A DNA stretch of 64,000 nucleotides, taken from NCBI RefSeq assembly GCF_006438955.1, contig NZ_RCZK01000003.1, forward strand, positions 186,001 to 250,000, written 5' to 3'. The notes under the pieces were generated by a model. That model saw only the letters and a list, made by a program, of their open reading frames with translations. It searched no databases and had not been told where the DNA came from. Origin of the DNA: Sphingomonas oligophenolica. Lineage in GTDB: Bacteria; Pseudomonadota; Alphaproteobacteria; Sphingomonadales; Sphingomonadaceae. This document shows positions 1-8,555 of the stretch, piece by piece; position 1 is the stretch's first letter, and the number at the start of each line of letters is the position of its first letter. The position numbers and the translations under genes are program-made.

Positions 1-2025
1 GTCGACCATGCGGTGCTCGTCAACCTTGACGGATCGGTGGTCGGCTCGGCGGGACGCCTTACCGCGATGATGGCGACGATGCCGCATCGGCTACGTGGGG
101 GTCGCCAGGATGCCGTTGTGAATGCGGGCGGAGCGACCTTCAGGGTCGTCGTGTCGCCGATCCTCGCCCCGACCGAAATCGGCTGGGTGGTATTCGTCGT
201 TCCACTCGACGCGCCTGAAATGCGTACCTTGGCACGGTTGTCGGCGATTCCTCTCACCGTAACCATCCTGCGTTTGGGAGCAGGAGGGCATTGGACATCG
301 GGCGATGGAACGGTAATCGCGGACAAGGCGGTTGATCAACTCGTCGCCGCATCGACGCGTGAACGTCCACTCGCGACGGTCTCGCTCCCCGATGGCCGCG
401 CGTTTGCGTCGGCCAAGCCGCTGATCGGCGTCGGCGGACGCCCCCAGGCGGCGCTGTTGCTGCGGTACCCGCTCAGCGCCGCGCTCGCGCCCTATATGCC
501 GCTGGAGGTCGGATTGGCGCTCGCGGGGATCATCGGCATCCTTCTCGTCGTGATGGGTAGCATCAGGCTGGCGCGGGGCATCGCGGGGCCGATCGCGGCG
601 CTCGATGCTGCCGCGCGTGCGCTCGAGGAGGGATCGCGCACCGAACTCGCGGTCGTCGGCGACGACGAGATCGGTCGCCTAGCGCATAGTTTCAACCGCA
701 TGTCGGCAGGTATCCTCGAACGCGAACATCGCATCTCGCACCTCGCGTTTCACGATTCGCTCACTGGCCTGCCCAATCGTTCCTATTTCCGCCAGTCGCT
801 CGACCAAGCGATCGCGCGGGCCCCGCGCGCGGGCGAGCAGGTCGCGGTCCTGTGTCTCGATCTCGACGGGTTCAAGGGCGTCAACGACACGCTCGGCCAC
901 CCCGTCGGCGATTCGCTGCTTCGCGAGCTGGGCGATATCCTGACCGAACTCGCGCCCGACGGGCTCGTATCGCGGCTTGGCGGTGACGAATACGCGATCA
1001 TCCTCCAGGGCCGGTTCGACCCCGATCGCCCGCGCGCGCTGGCGCAAGCGATCCTCGATCGCACGTCGCAGCCGATGAAGACCGATGGCCACCAGATCGC
1101 GACCGGGTTCAGCATCGGCATCGCATTCGGCCCCGACGACGGCGACGATCCCGACCAGTTGCTCAAGAATGCCGACCTCGCGCTCTATCGCGCCAAGCGT
1201 GACGGGCGGGGGGTCTTTCGCTTTTTCGAACCCGCGCTCGACGCCGCCGCGCGCAAGCGTCGCCAACTCGAACTCGACCTGCGCGAGGCGATCCAGACCG
1301 GGCAGTTCCGCCTTAATTTTCAACCCGTCTTCAATCTCAAGGAAAACCGGATCGCGGGATTCGAGGCGCTATTGCGCTGGAATCATCCGACCCGCGGCGA
1401 GGTCGGCCCCACCGAATTCATCCCCGTCGCCGAGGAAACCGGGATGATCGTCGCGATCGGCGAATGGGTGATGCAGGAGGCGTGTCGACAGGCGGCGGCG
1501 TGGCCCGAGGATGTCCGCGTTGCCGTCAACGTCTCGCCGCTGCAGTTCCGCAACCTAAGATTCAAGGCGGTGATTCTCCAGGCGCTGGCGCACAGCGGCC
1601 TCGCGCCGCACCGGCTGGAGGTGGAGATTACCGAGACCGTGTTCCTCGACGGCGAGGATCATGTGCTCGACTTGCTGCATGGCCTGCGCGAAATCGGGGT
1701 CCGCGTCGCGCTCGACGACTTTGGCACCGGCTATTCGTCGCTGAGCTACCTGCGTAGTTTTCCATTCGACAAGATCAAGATCGATCGGTCGTTCATCACG
1801 GGAGTCGCGACCGACGATGGCGCCGCGGCGATCGTGCGCGCGATCGTTGATCTCGCCGGTGCGCTCCACATGGAAACCACCGCGGAGGGCGTCGAGGACG
1901 GCGACCAACTCGCGCTGCTGCGTGGGCAGGGCTGCGGCAATATCCAGGGCTATTTCTTCAGCCGCCCGGTCGAGGGGGCAGGGGTCGCAGCGCTGCTCAG
2001 CACCGTGTTCGCGCAGGCTGCCTGA
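1..2025 (+). CDS. GGDEF-EAL cyclic-di-GMP turnover protein, 5' end outside the window
   Basis: This membrane-bound protein probably makes and/or breaks cyclic di-GMP. The frame is open from base 1, so the N-terminus is missing; the first possible start inside the window (GTG at 13) is not the true one. Counting from that GTG, residues 1-160 are what remains of a periplasmic sensor region, a membrane segment lies near 165-187, and a HAMP linker follows to about 235. A GGDEF domain comes next, with the signature GGDEY at 323-327, so the cyclase site looks usable. An EAL domain follows with FEALLRW near residue 450 and DDFGTGYSS further on, typical of active phosphodiesterases. Both halves look intact and the net activity cannot be read from sequence. 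The ligand of the sensor region is unknown. Confidence 0.93.
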   Translation, partial: VDHAVLVNLDGSVVGSAGRLTAMMATMPHRLRGGRQDAVVNAGGATFRVVVSPILAPTEIGWVVFVVPLDAPEMRTLARLSAIPLTVTILRLGAGGHWTSGDGTVIADKAVDQLVAASTRERPLATVSLPDGRAFASAKPLIGVGGRPQAALLLRYPLSAALAPYMPLEVGLALAGIIGILLVVMGSIRLARGIAGPIAALDAAARALEEGSRTELAVVGDDEIGRLAHSFNRMSAGILEREHRISHLAFHDSLTGLPNRSYFRQSLDQAIARAPRAGEQVAVLCLDLDGFKGVNDTLGHPVGDSLLRELGDILTELAPDGLVSRLGGDEYAIILQGRFDPDRPRALAQAILDRTSQPMKTDGHQIATGFSIGIAFGPDDGDDPDQLLKNADLALYRAKRDGRGVFRFFEPALDAAARKRRQLELDLREAIQTGQFRLNFQPVFNLKENRIAGFEALLRWNHPTRGEVGPTEFIPVAEETGMIVAIGEWVMQEACRQAAAWPEDVRVAVNVSPLQFRNLRFKAVILQALAHSGLAPHRLEVEITETVFLDGEDHVLDLLHGLREIGVRVALDDFGTGYSSLSYLRSFPFDKIKIDRSFITGVATDDGAAAIVRAIVDLAGALHMETTAEGVEDGDQLALLRGQGCGNIQGYFFSRPVEGAGVAALLSTVFAQAA

Positions 2026-2077
2026 CCCGTCGGTAGCCGACAATCCGGCGCGCGTCGCCGCGGAGCTATTTCCTACC

Positions 2078-2099
2078 GGGGGCGGAGCGAAAAGCCCCC
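2078..2099 (+). terminator. Weak hairpin after the GGDEF-EAL gene
   Basis: Six-base arms GGGGGC (2078-2083) and GCCCCC (2094-2099) flank a ten-base loop, about 50 bases after the stop codon. No T run follows, so termination is only possible. Confidence 0.3.
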
Positions 2100-2100
2100 T

Positions 2101-2496
2101 CAGCCACGCGCCGCATACAGCGCGCGCGTCCGCCTTGATGCCGTTACCGAGGCGCTCGATACCGGCGATGCGCTGGCGGGGGCGCGCCGCGCCTTCCTGG
2201 CGGATCATGGCCGGGTGTTCCGCATCCTCGACCTCCTTCAAGCGGGGTGGTACCGCAACGACTGGCTGCGCGAACGCTTCGTGTCGATGTGCCGCGATCC
2301 TGACGTCCAGCGGCTGACATGGGAGGCGTATATGAACAAGGAGCTGGTGACGGCGCAGCCCGAGGCGCATCTGCGGCTGTTCTTCGCCAATGTCGGCAAT
2401 GTCGTCACAGCGCGGTTCGGGAAGCGGCCATCGCCGCCCGCGAACGATCAGTCTGTGGCAGGCAGTGGCGCGGCGATCGCGCGATCGATCGCCTGA
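2101..2496 (+). pseudogene. 3' remnant of an FAD-dependent oxidoreductase (geranylgeranyl reductase-like)
   Basis: The frame is open from the preceding stop codon to 2496. From about 2116 it encodes a stretch that reads like the C-terminal end of NAD(P)/FAD-dependent oxidoreductases of the geranylgeranyl reductase type. Recognisable pieces are FRILDLLQAGWY, RERFVSMCRDPDVQRLTWE and AYMNKELV. No FAD-binding Rossmann motif, start codon or upstream part of such a gene is present. The likeness fades near 2420, after which the frame runs into the convergent DUF2254 gene, whose 3' end it overlaps by 49 bases. I infer a deletion or rearrangement that left only the last hundred or so codons. The family name is from memory of the C-terminal motif and is moderately sure. 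Confidence 0.55.
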
Positions 2497-3737
2497 CCAT
2501 CGGGCGCGAACACTGCGACCTGCACGCCATGCGCGCGCGTTGCTTCGGCGTGCGCCGCCAGCAGGTCGCGCACGGTCGGATCGCCGACCAATTGGCGCGC
2601 GCGGCACAGCATCAGGATCAGGTGGATCGCGACTACGGGATACTGTGCCGCGGCATGGCGCAGCGCCTTTAGCGGCGCATCGAACAGATCCTCGAACGGT
2701 TCGATTGCGACATGAACGCGCGCGGTGCCAGCCTCGTCGCCTAGCCACGGGGCATCTTGGGATAATTGACCCTGGGCGGTCATCGCCGACCCGAGCGCAT
2801 CGACGCACGCGAGCGCGGTGTAGAAATCGTTTACCGCGGGGGACAGCGCGCGCGCCGCGATCTCGACGAGCAGCCGGACGGTGAAGCTCGATCCTTCCGA
2901 CGCCGAGCGATAACCGCTGAGCGCGAAGTGCTTGGTCAAGTGCTCGTCATCGGTGCGCGCGCCGACAATGCGTCCCAACGCCTCGCCCTTGATCCGGTAA
3001 TCACCGGGGAGTGCCGACACCTCGATCCGCACATCGAGCCGCTGTGCCGCGCGCACCAGCGAGCCGAAGTCGATCGATTCGACGAACCCCGATCGCGGCG
3101 CTGCGATCACCGCGCCACGCGTCCAGTCGGTGTCGACGGGCGGCGCGACGACGTCCGAAAACGCGCTGGCATCGTCGACGATGCGCCGCCTGAGATAAGC
3201 GATCACGGTATCGATATGGATCGTCCGCGCCAGGTCGTGCAACGCCATTGCGAGCCAGCCGAGCAGCAAGATCGTCGCCGCAGTCAGCACGACCAGCGTC
3301 AGTCGCGCGACGTGCGCGCCGCTCGCGTCGGGGTCGACCGCCAGCAGCGCGATCAGCGACGCCGCCAGTCCCGACAGCAGCAGCCCCAGCGTCACACGCG
3401 TCAACCGCCGTGCAATCCAGATGTCGATCAGCCGCACCCCGAGCGTGCCCCCCGCCAGCGTCAGCACGAGTAGCGTGATCGAAAAATACAGTGCGATCAG
3501 CGCGACATGGACGGCGACCAGCGAACTAGCCAGTTCCTGCGCGGCCTTGCCCGGAATCGCGAGCGGCCAGCCCTGGTTGGCCAGCGCCGTCGACGCACCC
3601 ACGGCATCGAGCCACAGCAAGACCGCGACGATCACCAGGGTCGCGACCAGCATCGCGATCGGCACGCTCCAGAAGCTTCCCCATGCGACGCTGCCGAGCC
3701 GCCGCAGCGGCGATCGCGCCCACGACACTGGTTTCAT
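2448..3737 (-). CDS. DUF2254 family membrane protein
   Basis: A 429-residue protein of the DUF2254 family, whose function is not established. The N-terminal third carries four hydrophobic segments (around residues 15-40, 60-90, 110-130 and 140-170). A long soluble C-terminal part follows; its motif RALSPAVNDFYTA resembles the conserved 'ALSPAxNDPxTA' of the family. The start ATG at 3737 was chosen because it overlaps the stop codon of the upstream tspO gene by four bases (ATGA), the usual sign of translational coupling. An in-frame start further upstream would lie inside tspO. Its pairing with tspO suggests a shared membrane or stress role, but that is only inference. Confidence 0.85.
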   Translation of the reverse strand: MKPVSWARSPLRRLGSVAWGSFWSVPIAMLVATLVIVAVLLWLDAVGASTALANQGWPLAIPGKAAQELASSLVAVHVALIALYFSITLLVLTLAGGTLGVRLIDIWIARRLTRVTLGLLLSGLAASLIALLAVDPDASGAHVARLTLVVLTAATILLLGWLAMALHDLARTIHIDTVIAYLRRRIVDDASAFSDVVAPPVDTDWTRGAVIAAPRSGFVESIDFGSLVRAAQRLDVRIEVSALPGDYRIKGEALGRIVGARTDDEHLTKHFALSGYRSASEGSSFTVRLLVEIAARALSPAVNDFYTALACVDALGSAMTAQGQLSQDAPWLGDEAGTARVHVAIEPFEDLFDAPLKALRHAAAQYPVVAIHLILMLCRARQLVGDPTVRDLLAAHAEATRAHGVQVAVFAPDGQAIDRAIAAPLPATD

Positions 3738-4210
3738 GCAACATGCCCAAACGGCTGGTTGAGCCGCACGATCGCCCGGTTGAGCACCGCGGCGAAGCTG
3801 ACCCAGACGAAATAGGGCACGATCAGCCACCCCGCCAGCGAGGACAGGCTGCCGAGTCCCAGCATCATCGCGCCCACCGACACCCACAGGAAGACGACCT
3901 CAATGAGCGACCAATCGGGGCGCTTCCACTTGAAGAATAGTGGCGACCAGAGAAGGTGGAGTATCCCGTTTACTGCAAAGAAGAGGATCACGTCGGTGTG
4001 CGCCGCCGCAGTGGGCGCGGCACGCCAGGCAAGCACCCCCGCCCAGGCAGCAAGACCGAGGATGATGGTCCAGGCAGGGCCGAACAACCAACTGGGTGGC
4101 TGAAACGAAGGCTTCTTCAGCCCGTGGTACCACGCACCGATCTCGGTCAACACGCCGCCGGCGCCGCCGAGTACCAACGCCCATGCCACTGCGGCGATCG
4201 TCTCTGTCAT
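3734..4210 (-). CDS. tspO: TspO/MBR family tryptophan-rich sensory protein
   Basis: TspO proteins are five-helix membrane proteins that bind porphyrins and related ligands; in alphaproteobacteria they have been linked to tetrapyrrole and light/oxygen responses. This one has 158 residues, the usual size, with the family's tryptophan-rich pattern: the PSFQPPSWLFGPAW block near residues 35-48 and WSPLFFKWKRPDW near 90-102. Two ATG codons compete: the one at 4219 touches its Shine-Dalgarno-like GAGG, whereas the one at 4210 has it nine bases upstream, so 4210 is preferred. The stop codon overlaps the start of the DUF2254 gene, so the two are probably one operon. Confidence 0.92.
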   Translation of the reverse strand: MTETIAAVAWALVLGGAGGVLTEIGAWYHGLKKPSFQPPSWLFGPAWTIILGLAAWAGVLAWRAAPTAAAHTDVILFFAVNGILHLLWSPLFFKWKRPDWSLIEVVFLWVSVGAMMLGLGSLSSLAGWLIVPYFVWVSFAAVLNRAIVRLNQPFGHVA

Positions 4211-4308
4211 GGCGATCATCCTCGCTGGCTTGGGATAGGTTGAATGCGCTCAGCGTAGGTCGCGGTTACTGAAAATGGCAAGGCGGGGATCAGCTCATCG
4301 CGATTGGA

Positions 4309-5901
4309 TCAGGTGATCAATCGCTTGAGCGTCGCGAGCTGGTCCGCCTCCGCGGCGGGTTTGTCGGTGCGGATCCGCGCGATGCGGGGGAAGCGCATCG
4401 CGATGCCCGATTTGTGGCGTTTCGATTCGTGGATCGAATCGAACGCAATCTCCAGCACGAGCGATTTTTCGACCTCGCGGACCGGTCCGAACCGATTCAG
4501 CGTGTGGTTGCGGACGAACTTGTCGAGCATCTTGAGCTCCTCGTCGGTAATGCCCGAATACGCCTTGCCGACCGGTAGCAGTTCGCCCTCATCGGTCCAG
4601 CAGCCGAAAGTATAGTCGCTGTACCAGCTCGACCGTCGTCCATTGCCGCGCTGCGCGTACATCATCACGCAGTCGGCGGTCAGCGGATCGCGCTTCCATT
4701 TGTACCACAGTCCCGCGCGACGCCCGCCGGTGTACGCCGAATCGCGGCGCTTGAGCATCACGCCCTCGATCGCGGCGTCGCGGCTGCCCGCGCGGATCGT
4801 CTCGAGGTCGGTAAAGTCGGTGGCCTCGATCACCGGGCTGATGTCGAACCGATCGGGGTCGAGGCGGGGGAAGAAGGCTTCGAGCCGACCGCGGCGCTCG
4901 GTCCAGGGCAGCGCGCGCAGGTCTTCCTCGCCATCGACCAGGATGTCGTAGAGCCGGACGAATGCGGGATAATCGGCGAGCATTTTTTGGCTTACCACCT
5001 TGCGGCCCAGCCGTTGCTGGAGCGCGTTGAAGCTGGCCGCCCCAGCGCCATCATCGAGCGCGCCGCCCTGCGCGTCGCCCTTCACCAGCAGTTCGCCATC
5101 GACCGCGCCGGGTTCGGTAAAGGCCGCGGCCACATCAGGGAAGCTGCCGGTCACATCGTCGCCGGTGCGGCTGTAGAGCCGGGTCTGACCCGCAACGTGG
5201 ACGATCTGGACGCGGATGCCGTCCCATTTCCACTCGGCGGCATAGTCGGCGAGATCGACGCGAACGTCTTCCAATGGGTGTGCGAGCATGAACGGGCGGA
5301 AGACGGGAACGTCATGCGCGGTGGGCTGCGGCGCGGTGCCCGCGCCCCAGGCGAACAGCGCGGCATAGGGCGGATCGATGCCGTGCCACACCTCCTCGAC
5401 CGCCTCGACATCGAGCTCGAATGCCTGCGCGAGCGCGGTTTTGGCGAGCCGCGCGGACACCCCGATCCGCATGCCCCCGGTCGCCATCTTGAGGAGCGCA
5501 TAGCGTTCCTCGGCATCCGATCGATCGAGCATCGCGGCGAGCGCGGCGGGGGCATCCGAGCGTGACAGCCGCAACAACCGCTCGACCGCTTGCGTGATTG
5601 TGAGCGGGTCGTCCGCGGGGGCGGGGGCGGGGTTCGGCCAGAGCAACGCCACGGTTTCGGCGGTGTCGCCGACATAGTCGCGGCTCATCCGGAACAGCAC
5701 CGGATCGACCCGCGCCTCGATCAGCGCCCGGATCACCGCGGGCTTGACCCCGGGGATGTCGATCTCCCCGGTCAGCGCGGCCATCGCCCAGCCGCGATCG
5801 GGATCAGGCGTGGCGCGCAGATAGTCGGCGATCAGCTTCAGCTTGGCATTGCGGCTGCGCGTGTAGATCAGCGAATCGAGAAGCGCGGCGAAAGCGTGCA
5901 T
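4309..5901 (-). CDS. ATP-dependent DNA ligase of the Lhr/exonuclease-associated repair system
   Basis: This 530-residue ATP-dependent ligase seals nicks through an enzyme-AMP intermediate. The adenylated lysine is K225 in the motif KWDG (225-228). It is preceded by an N-terminal DNA-binding domain of about 200 residues and followed by motif IV-like EGVMLKRRDS and motif V-like YKWKRD, then an OB-fold domain. Length and domain order match the bacterial 'cisplatin damage response' ligase (LigB/LigC-like), not the much longer LigD. In many proteobacteria it is encoded beside an Lhr-type helicase and a metallo-beta-lactamase exonuclease. Both are present in this window but about 28 kb away (33.4-37.0 kb). 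The next gene downstream on the strand is tspO; upstream is the dps/DUF1328 pair. Confidence 0.93.
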   Translation of the reverse strand: MHAFAALLDSLIYTRSRNAKLKLIADYLRATPDPDRGWAMAALTGEIDIPGVKPAVIRALIEARVDPVLFRMSRDYVGDTAETVALLWPNPAPAPADDPLTITQAVERLLRLSRSDAPAALAAMLDRSDAEERYALLKMATGGMRIGVSARLAKTALAQAFELDVEAVEEVWHGIDPPYAALFAWGAGTAPQPTAHDVPVFRPFMLAHPLEDVRVDLADYAAEWKWDGIRVQIVHVAGQTRLYSRTGDDVTGSFPDVAAAFTEPGAVDGELLVKGDAQGGALDDGAGAASFNALQQRLGRKVVSQKMLADYPAFVRLYDILVDGEEDLRALPWTERRGRLEAFFPRLDPDRFDISPVIEATDFTDLETIRAGSRDAAIEGVMLKRRDSAYTGGRRAGLWYKWKRDPLTADCVMMYAQRGNGRRSSWYSDYTFGCWTDEGELLPVGKAYSGITDEELKMLDKFVRNHTLNRFGPVREVEKSLVLEIAFDSIHESKRHKSGIAMRFPRIARIRTDKPAAEADQLATLKRLIT

Positions 5902-5911
5902 GGTCGCTGCG

Positions 5912-6097
5912 TCAGTCGACGATGTCCTTGACCGCTTTCCCCGCGAGCAGGCCCAAAACGAGGAATATCACGAACAGCGCGATCGCGATGAAGAACAGGA
6001 TCTTGGCGATGCCGATGAAGGCACCACCGATGCCGCCGAAGCCGAGCAACGCAAGGACCAGACCGATGACGAGGAACAGGACGGCGAATTTCAACAT
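5912..6097 (-). CDS. DUF1328 small membrane protein
   Basis: A 61-residue protein that is almost entirely two hydrophobic helices separated by a glycine-rich turn (GFGGIGGAF), the standard form of the DUF1328/UPF0391 family. Its function is unknown; family members are often stress-induced. The start at 6097 has a GGAGA ribosome binding site upstream and follows the dps stop codon by 28 bases, so it is probably co-transcribed with dps. Confidence 0.9.
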   Translation of the reverse strand: MLKFAVLFLVIGLVLALLGFGGIGGAFIGIAKILFFIAIALFVIFLVLGLLAGKAVKDIVD

Positions 6098-6125
6098 CGA
6101 TGGTCTCCGGTAGAGAGGCGGTAGA

Positions 6126-6623
6126 TCAGCCCTTGCGGCTGGCTTCGAACAGGAACCAGGCGCGTTCCTCGGCCTGGTCGGTCCATTCGTCGACGATCCC
6201 GCTGGTGGCGTTGTCCTTCGCATCTTCGGCGGCGTCCTTCACCGCGCGAAAGGCTTCGACGAGCTTGAGATTGTCGTCGCGCAACTCGGCGAGCATCGTG
6301 GCAGGCGCGACAAACTCGCTGTCGTTGTCCGCGATCGTCTGCCGGCGGGCGATTTCGCCGATCGAGCGCAGCGTGGTGTTGCCGGTCTTACGGACGCGCT
6401 CGGCGATCGCGTCCGTAACACCCAGAATCTGCGCGGCCTGCGCGTCGAGCAGCAGGTGGTAGTCGCGGAAATGCGGGCCGGAGACGTGCCAGTGGAAATT
6501 CTTGGTCTTGAGGTAGAGCGCGAAACAATCGGCGAGGCTCGCGTTGAGCGCATCGGCAACGCTGCGGGTATTGCCAAGGCTCGTCGGGGTGTCGAGCGCG
6601 GGGTTGGGCTTCTTTTTGGTCAT
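6126..6623 (-). CDS. dps: Dps/ferritin-like DNA-protecting protein
   Basis: Dps proteins form hollow 12-mers that oxidise and store iron and coat DNA during starvation or oxidative stress. The 165 residues form a ferritin-like four-helix protein. The Dps signature [16 protein letters not shown] near residues 42-57, followed by the acidic LLLDAQA block, supplies the inter-subunit ferroxidase ligands. A lysine-rich N-terminus (MTKKKPNP) is suited to DNA contact. It leads a likely two-gene unit with the DUF1328 gene. No OxyR or ECF-sigma site could be recognised in the 85 bases upstream. katG, another peroxide-defence gene, lies in the same window at 48.3 kb. Confidence 0.95.
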   Translation of the reverse strand: MTKKKPNPALDTPTSLGNTRSVADALNASLADCFALYLKTKNFHWHVSGPHFRDYHLLLDAQAAQILGVTDAIAERVRKTGNTTLRSIGEIARRQTIADNDSEFVAPATMLAELRDDNLKLVEAFRAVKDAAEDAKDNATSGIVDEWTDQAEERAWFLFEASRKG

Positions 6624-6708
6624 GGTCGCTCCAGCGATGGTCGGTTCGCTGGATGAACGTCACGGTTGCGAAATGGGTCCGTGGCCAACTGATTTCTGGT
6701 GAGGGACC

Positions 6709-7275
6709 TCAGAGCAGTCCGAGCGCGCTCATCGCGACCCCGACGCCCGCGACGATGAACAGCGCCGCGATGATGCGCCGCGCGATCACCAGCGGTAGCG
6801 CGATCCAGGCATTCTCCCCCAGGCTCGCCGCGGTCGCGACGACCGCGAGCGAGCCGAGCGTCGCGCCGACGACCGCGAGCGACGGCAGCGGTGACCGCGC
6901 GGCGAGCGCGAGGACCACGAACTGGATGCCGTCGCCGAACGCCAAGATGAAGAACCCCAGGAAACTGGTCGCGGTGGCACCGATCCGCCACCCGGTCAGC
7001 CGGTCGGGAGGCTTGACCGTGCCGACGACCCCGGTGCCGAGCAGGAGCAGGGCGATCGCGACGAACAGTTGTTTCGCTTCCGGTGTCAGCCTGGGCGCCA
7101 GCCATGTACCGAAGGTCGCGGCGATCGCGCTTGCAGCCGCCAGCGCCAACGCCGCCATCGCGACGATGAGCCATGGTTTGCGGTAACGATCGGCGAGGAT
7201 CGCGGCGAGCCAGGGGATGCGATCGCCGATCTGGGCGAGCGCGGCCACGACCAGCGCCGCCATCAAGGCGTCCAT
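6709..7275 (-). CDS. TMEM165/GDT1 (UPF0016) family membrane protein
   Basis: A 188-residue polytopic membrane protein with about six hydrophobic segments arranged as two similar halves, as in the GDT1 family of Mn2+/Ca2+ transporters. The family's paired E-x-G-D-(K/R)-(T/S) motifs are present only in degenerate form: AQIGDRIPW near residue 13 and AFGDGIQF near 108. Cation transport is therefore uncertain. ATG 7275 shares one base with the stop codon of the upstream small gene (TAATG), so the two are translationally coupled. Confidence is high that it is a membrane protein and moderate for the family. Confidence 0.75.
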   Translation of the reverse strand: MDALMAALVVAALAQIGDRIPWLAAILADRYRKPWLIVAMAALALAAASAIAATFGTWLAPRLTPEAKQLFVAIALLLLGTGVVGTVKPPDRLTGWRIGATATSFLGFFILAFGDGIQFVVLALAARSPLPSLAVVGATLGSLAVVATAASLGENAWIALPLVIARRIIAALFIVAGVGVAMSALGLL

Positions 7276-7595
7276 TATCCCGCCAGGCGCACCGAACAGG
7301 CGGCGGCGAACGAATCGCACGCGGCCAGGTCCTGGCGCTCGCTCGTCACCGCGTCGTGGAGGACCGACAGCCAGCCATGGACCAGCGCGCCATGTTCGCC
7401 GCGTGACAGCGCCGAATCGAGGAAATGCGCGACCGTCACCGCGGGATTGAGCCCGTTGCGATGCGCAATTGCGCGGATCGCATCGACGTCCAACGCCAGT
7501 TCGCAGGCCCGCGCATAGGGGGCCTTCACGTCAAGCGCGGCGATTCGCGCCGCCAAATCCGCCTTTACCCCGTCGATGTCGATGCTCTGCCCCAT
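7275..7595 (-). CDS. Hypothetical protein upstream of the GDT1-like gene
   Basis: A 106-residue soluble protein that I do not recognise. It is predicted to be mostly helical and has two cysteines near the C-terminus (ACDSFAAACS). The chosen start, ATG 7595 (MGQSIDID), is the first methionine where the codon pattern looks coding; in-frame sequence further upstream runs into the rpmG leader and reads as arginine-rich noise. Its stop overlaps the start of the GDT1-like gene, so they form a two-gene unit transcribed divergently from rpmG. Confidence 0.7.
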   Translation of the reverse strand: MGQSIDIDGVKADLAARIAALDVKAPYARACELALDVDAIRAIAHRNGLNPAVTVAHFLDSALSRGEHGALVHGWLSVLHDAVTSERQDLAACDSFAAACSVRLAG

Positions 7596-7770
7596 GGTCC
7601 CGCTCCCGTTGTCGTGCCCCCGTCTGAGGAAGCTGCGCCTCGAAGGGTAAACAGGCGGTAAAGCGTGTCGTCCGGTTGACTTCGCGCGAGGCTTGCGCCA
7701 TGCGCCGCCCCTGATCGAGGGGCCGCGCCTTTGCTGCCGCTCTCGTCGTTTTATGCAGGATTGAGGGCTC

Positions 7771-7938
7771 ATGGCCAAGCCAACCACCGTCAAGATCAAA
7801 CTCGTCAGCTCCGCGGACACCGGCTTCTTCTACGTCACCAAGAAGAACCCGCGGACCAAGACCGAGAAGCTGAGCTTCAAGAAATACGATCCCGTCGTGC
7901 GCAAGCATGTCGAGTTCAAGGAAGCCAAGATCAAGTGA
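7771..7938 (+). CDS. rpmG: 50S ribosomal protein L33
   Basis: A 55-residue ribosomal protein of the large subunit near the E site. It reads [18 protein letters not shown] followed by [16 protein letters not shown], the proteobacterial L33 pattern. It is of the cysteine-free type, so it does not need zinc. The ATG at 7771 follows a GAGGG Shine-Dalgarno-like sequence. A strong intrinsic terminator follows within 40 bases, so it is a single-gene unit. Confidence 0.97.
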   Translation: MAKPTTVKIKLVSSADTGFFYVTKKNPRTKTEKLSFKKYDPVVRKHVEFKEAKIK

Positions 7939-7974
7939 GGCGCGGCCCCGCGGGGCCGTCCGGCTGGAGTGTGG

Positions 7975-8005
7975 GAGCCGCAAGCGATTCGCTTGCGGCT
8001 CTTTT
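7975..8005 (+). terminator. Intrinsic terminator of rpmG
   Basis: Eleven-base arms GAGCCGCAAGC (7975-7985) and GCTTGCGGCTC (7991-8001) around a five-base loop are followed directly by TTTT. Confidence 0.9.
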
Positions 8006-8022
8006 CACGCGTCTGACGTGAA

Positions 8023-8148
8023 ATTCCTCCCCGGCACGGGGAGGGGGACCGCGCCGAAGGCGTGGTGGAGGGGCAGCCCGAATGCTAGCCCTGCTTGGCT
8101 ACCCCTCCACCGGCGTTGCCGGTCCCCCTCCCCCAATGGGGGAGGAAT
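8023..8148. repeat. Palindromic intergenic repeat (family 1, copy 1)
   Basis: A long imperfect inverted repeat, beginning ATTCCTCC (8023-8030) and ending GGAGGAAT (8141-8148), with internal GGTGGAGGGG and CCCCTCCACC arms. It lies between rpmG and divK and reaches into the 3' end of divK. Related elements are at 35850-35942, 42309-42450 and 58779-58923. Confidence 0.8.
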
Positions 8149-8518
8149 GTCGCGGGCTAATCAGCGCGCCGACCGCATCCATGAACCGCGCCAAGCTGAT
8201 CGGTTTGGAGACATAGGCGTCCGCGCCCGCCGAACGGATGCGCTCTTCGTCCTCACGCCCGGCATAGGCGGTGACCGCCATGATCGGGATCGCGCGCAGC
8301 GCCTCGTCGGCCTTCAGCTCCAGGATCAGCTCGTAGCCGGTGACGTGCGGCATCTGGATGTCCATCACGATAAGGTCAGGGCATACCTCCCTTGCGCGCG
8401 CCACCGCTTCGCGCCCGTCGCGCACCGGCTCGGCGACGAATTCGTGCGCGCGCAGCAGGTCGCAGAAAAGCTTCAGATTGAGTTCGTTGTCCTCGACAAC
8501 GAGCACCCTTTTTGCCAC
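8099..8518 (-). CDS. divK: DivK-like single-domain response regulator
   Basis: DivK is the essential single-domain response regulator that relays polarity signals to the CtrA cell-cycle network in alphaproteobacteria. The receiver domain is complete: acidic pair E9-D10, phospho-acceptor D53 in VMDIQMP, and the conserved lysine in YVSKPIS. The protein has 139 residues where the family usually has about 120-125. The last 20 or so residues (SPRHSSPIGGGG onwards) are read from the palindromic repeat downstream. The gene is divergent from the DUF3572 operon with 37 bases between the starts and convergent with rpmG. The name rests on the DivK-like sequence and this context. Confidence 0.88.
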   Translation of the reverse strand: MAKRVLVVEDNELNLKLFCDLLRAHEFVAEPVRDGREAVARAREVCPDLIVMDIQMPHVTGYELILELKADEALRAIPIMAVTAYAGREDEERIRSAGADAYVSKPISLARFMDAVGALISPRHSSPIGGGGPATPVEG

Positions 8519-8555
8519 CCGCGCACCGATCCTTTCGTTTCGGGGTGATTAGGCA

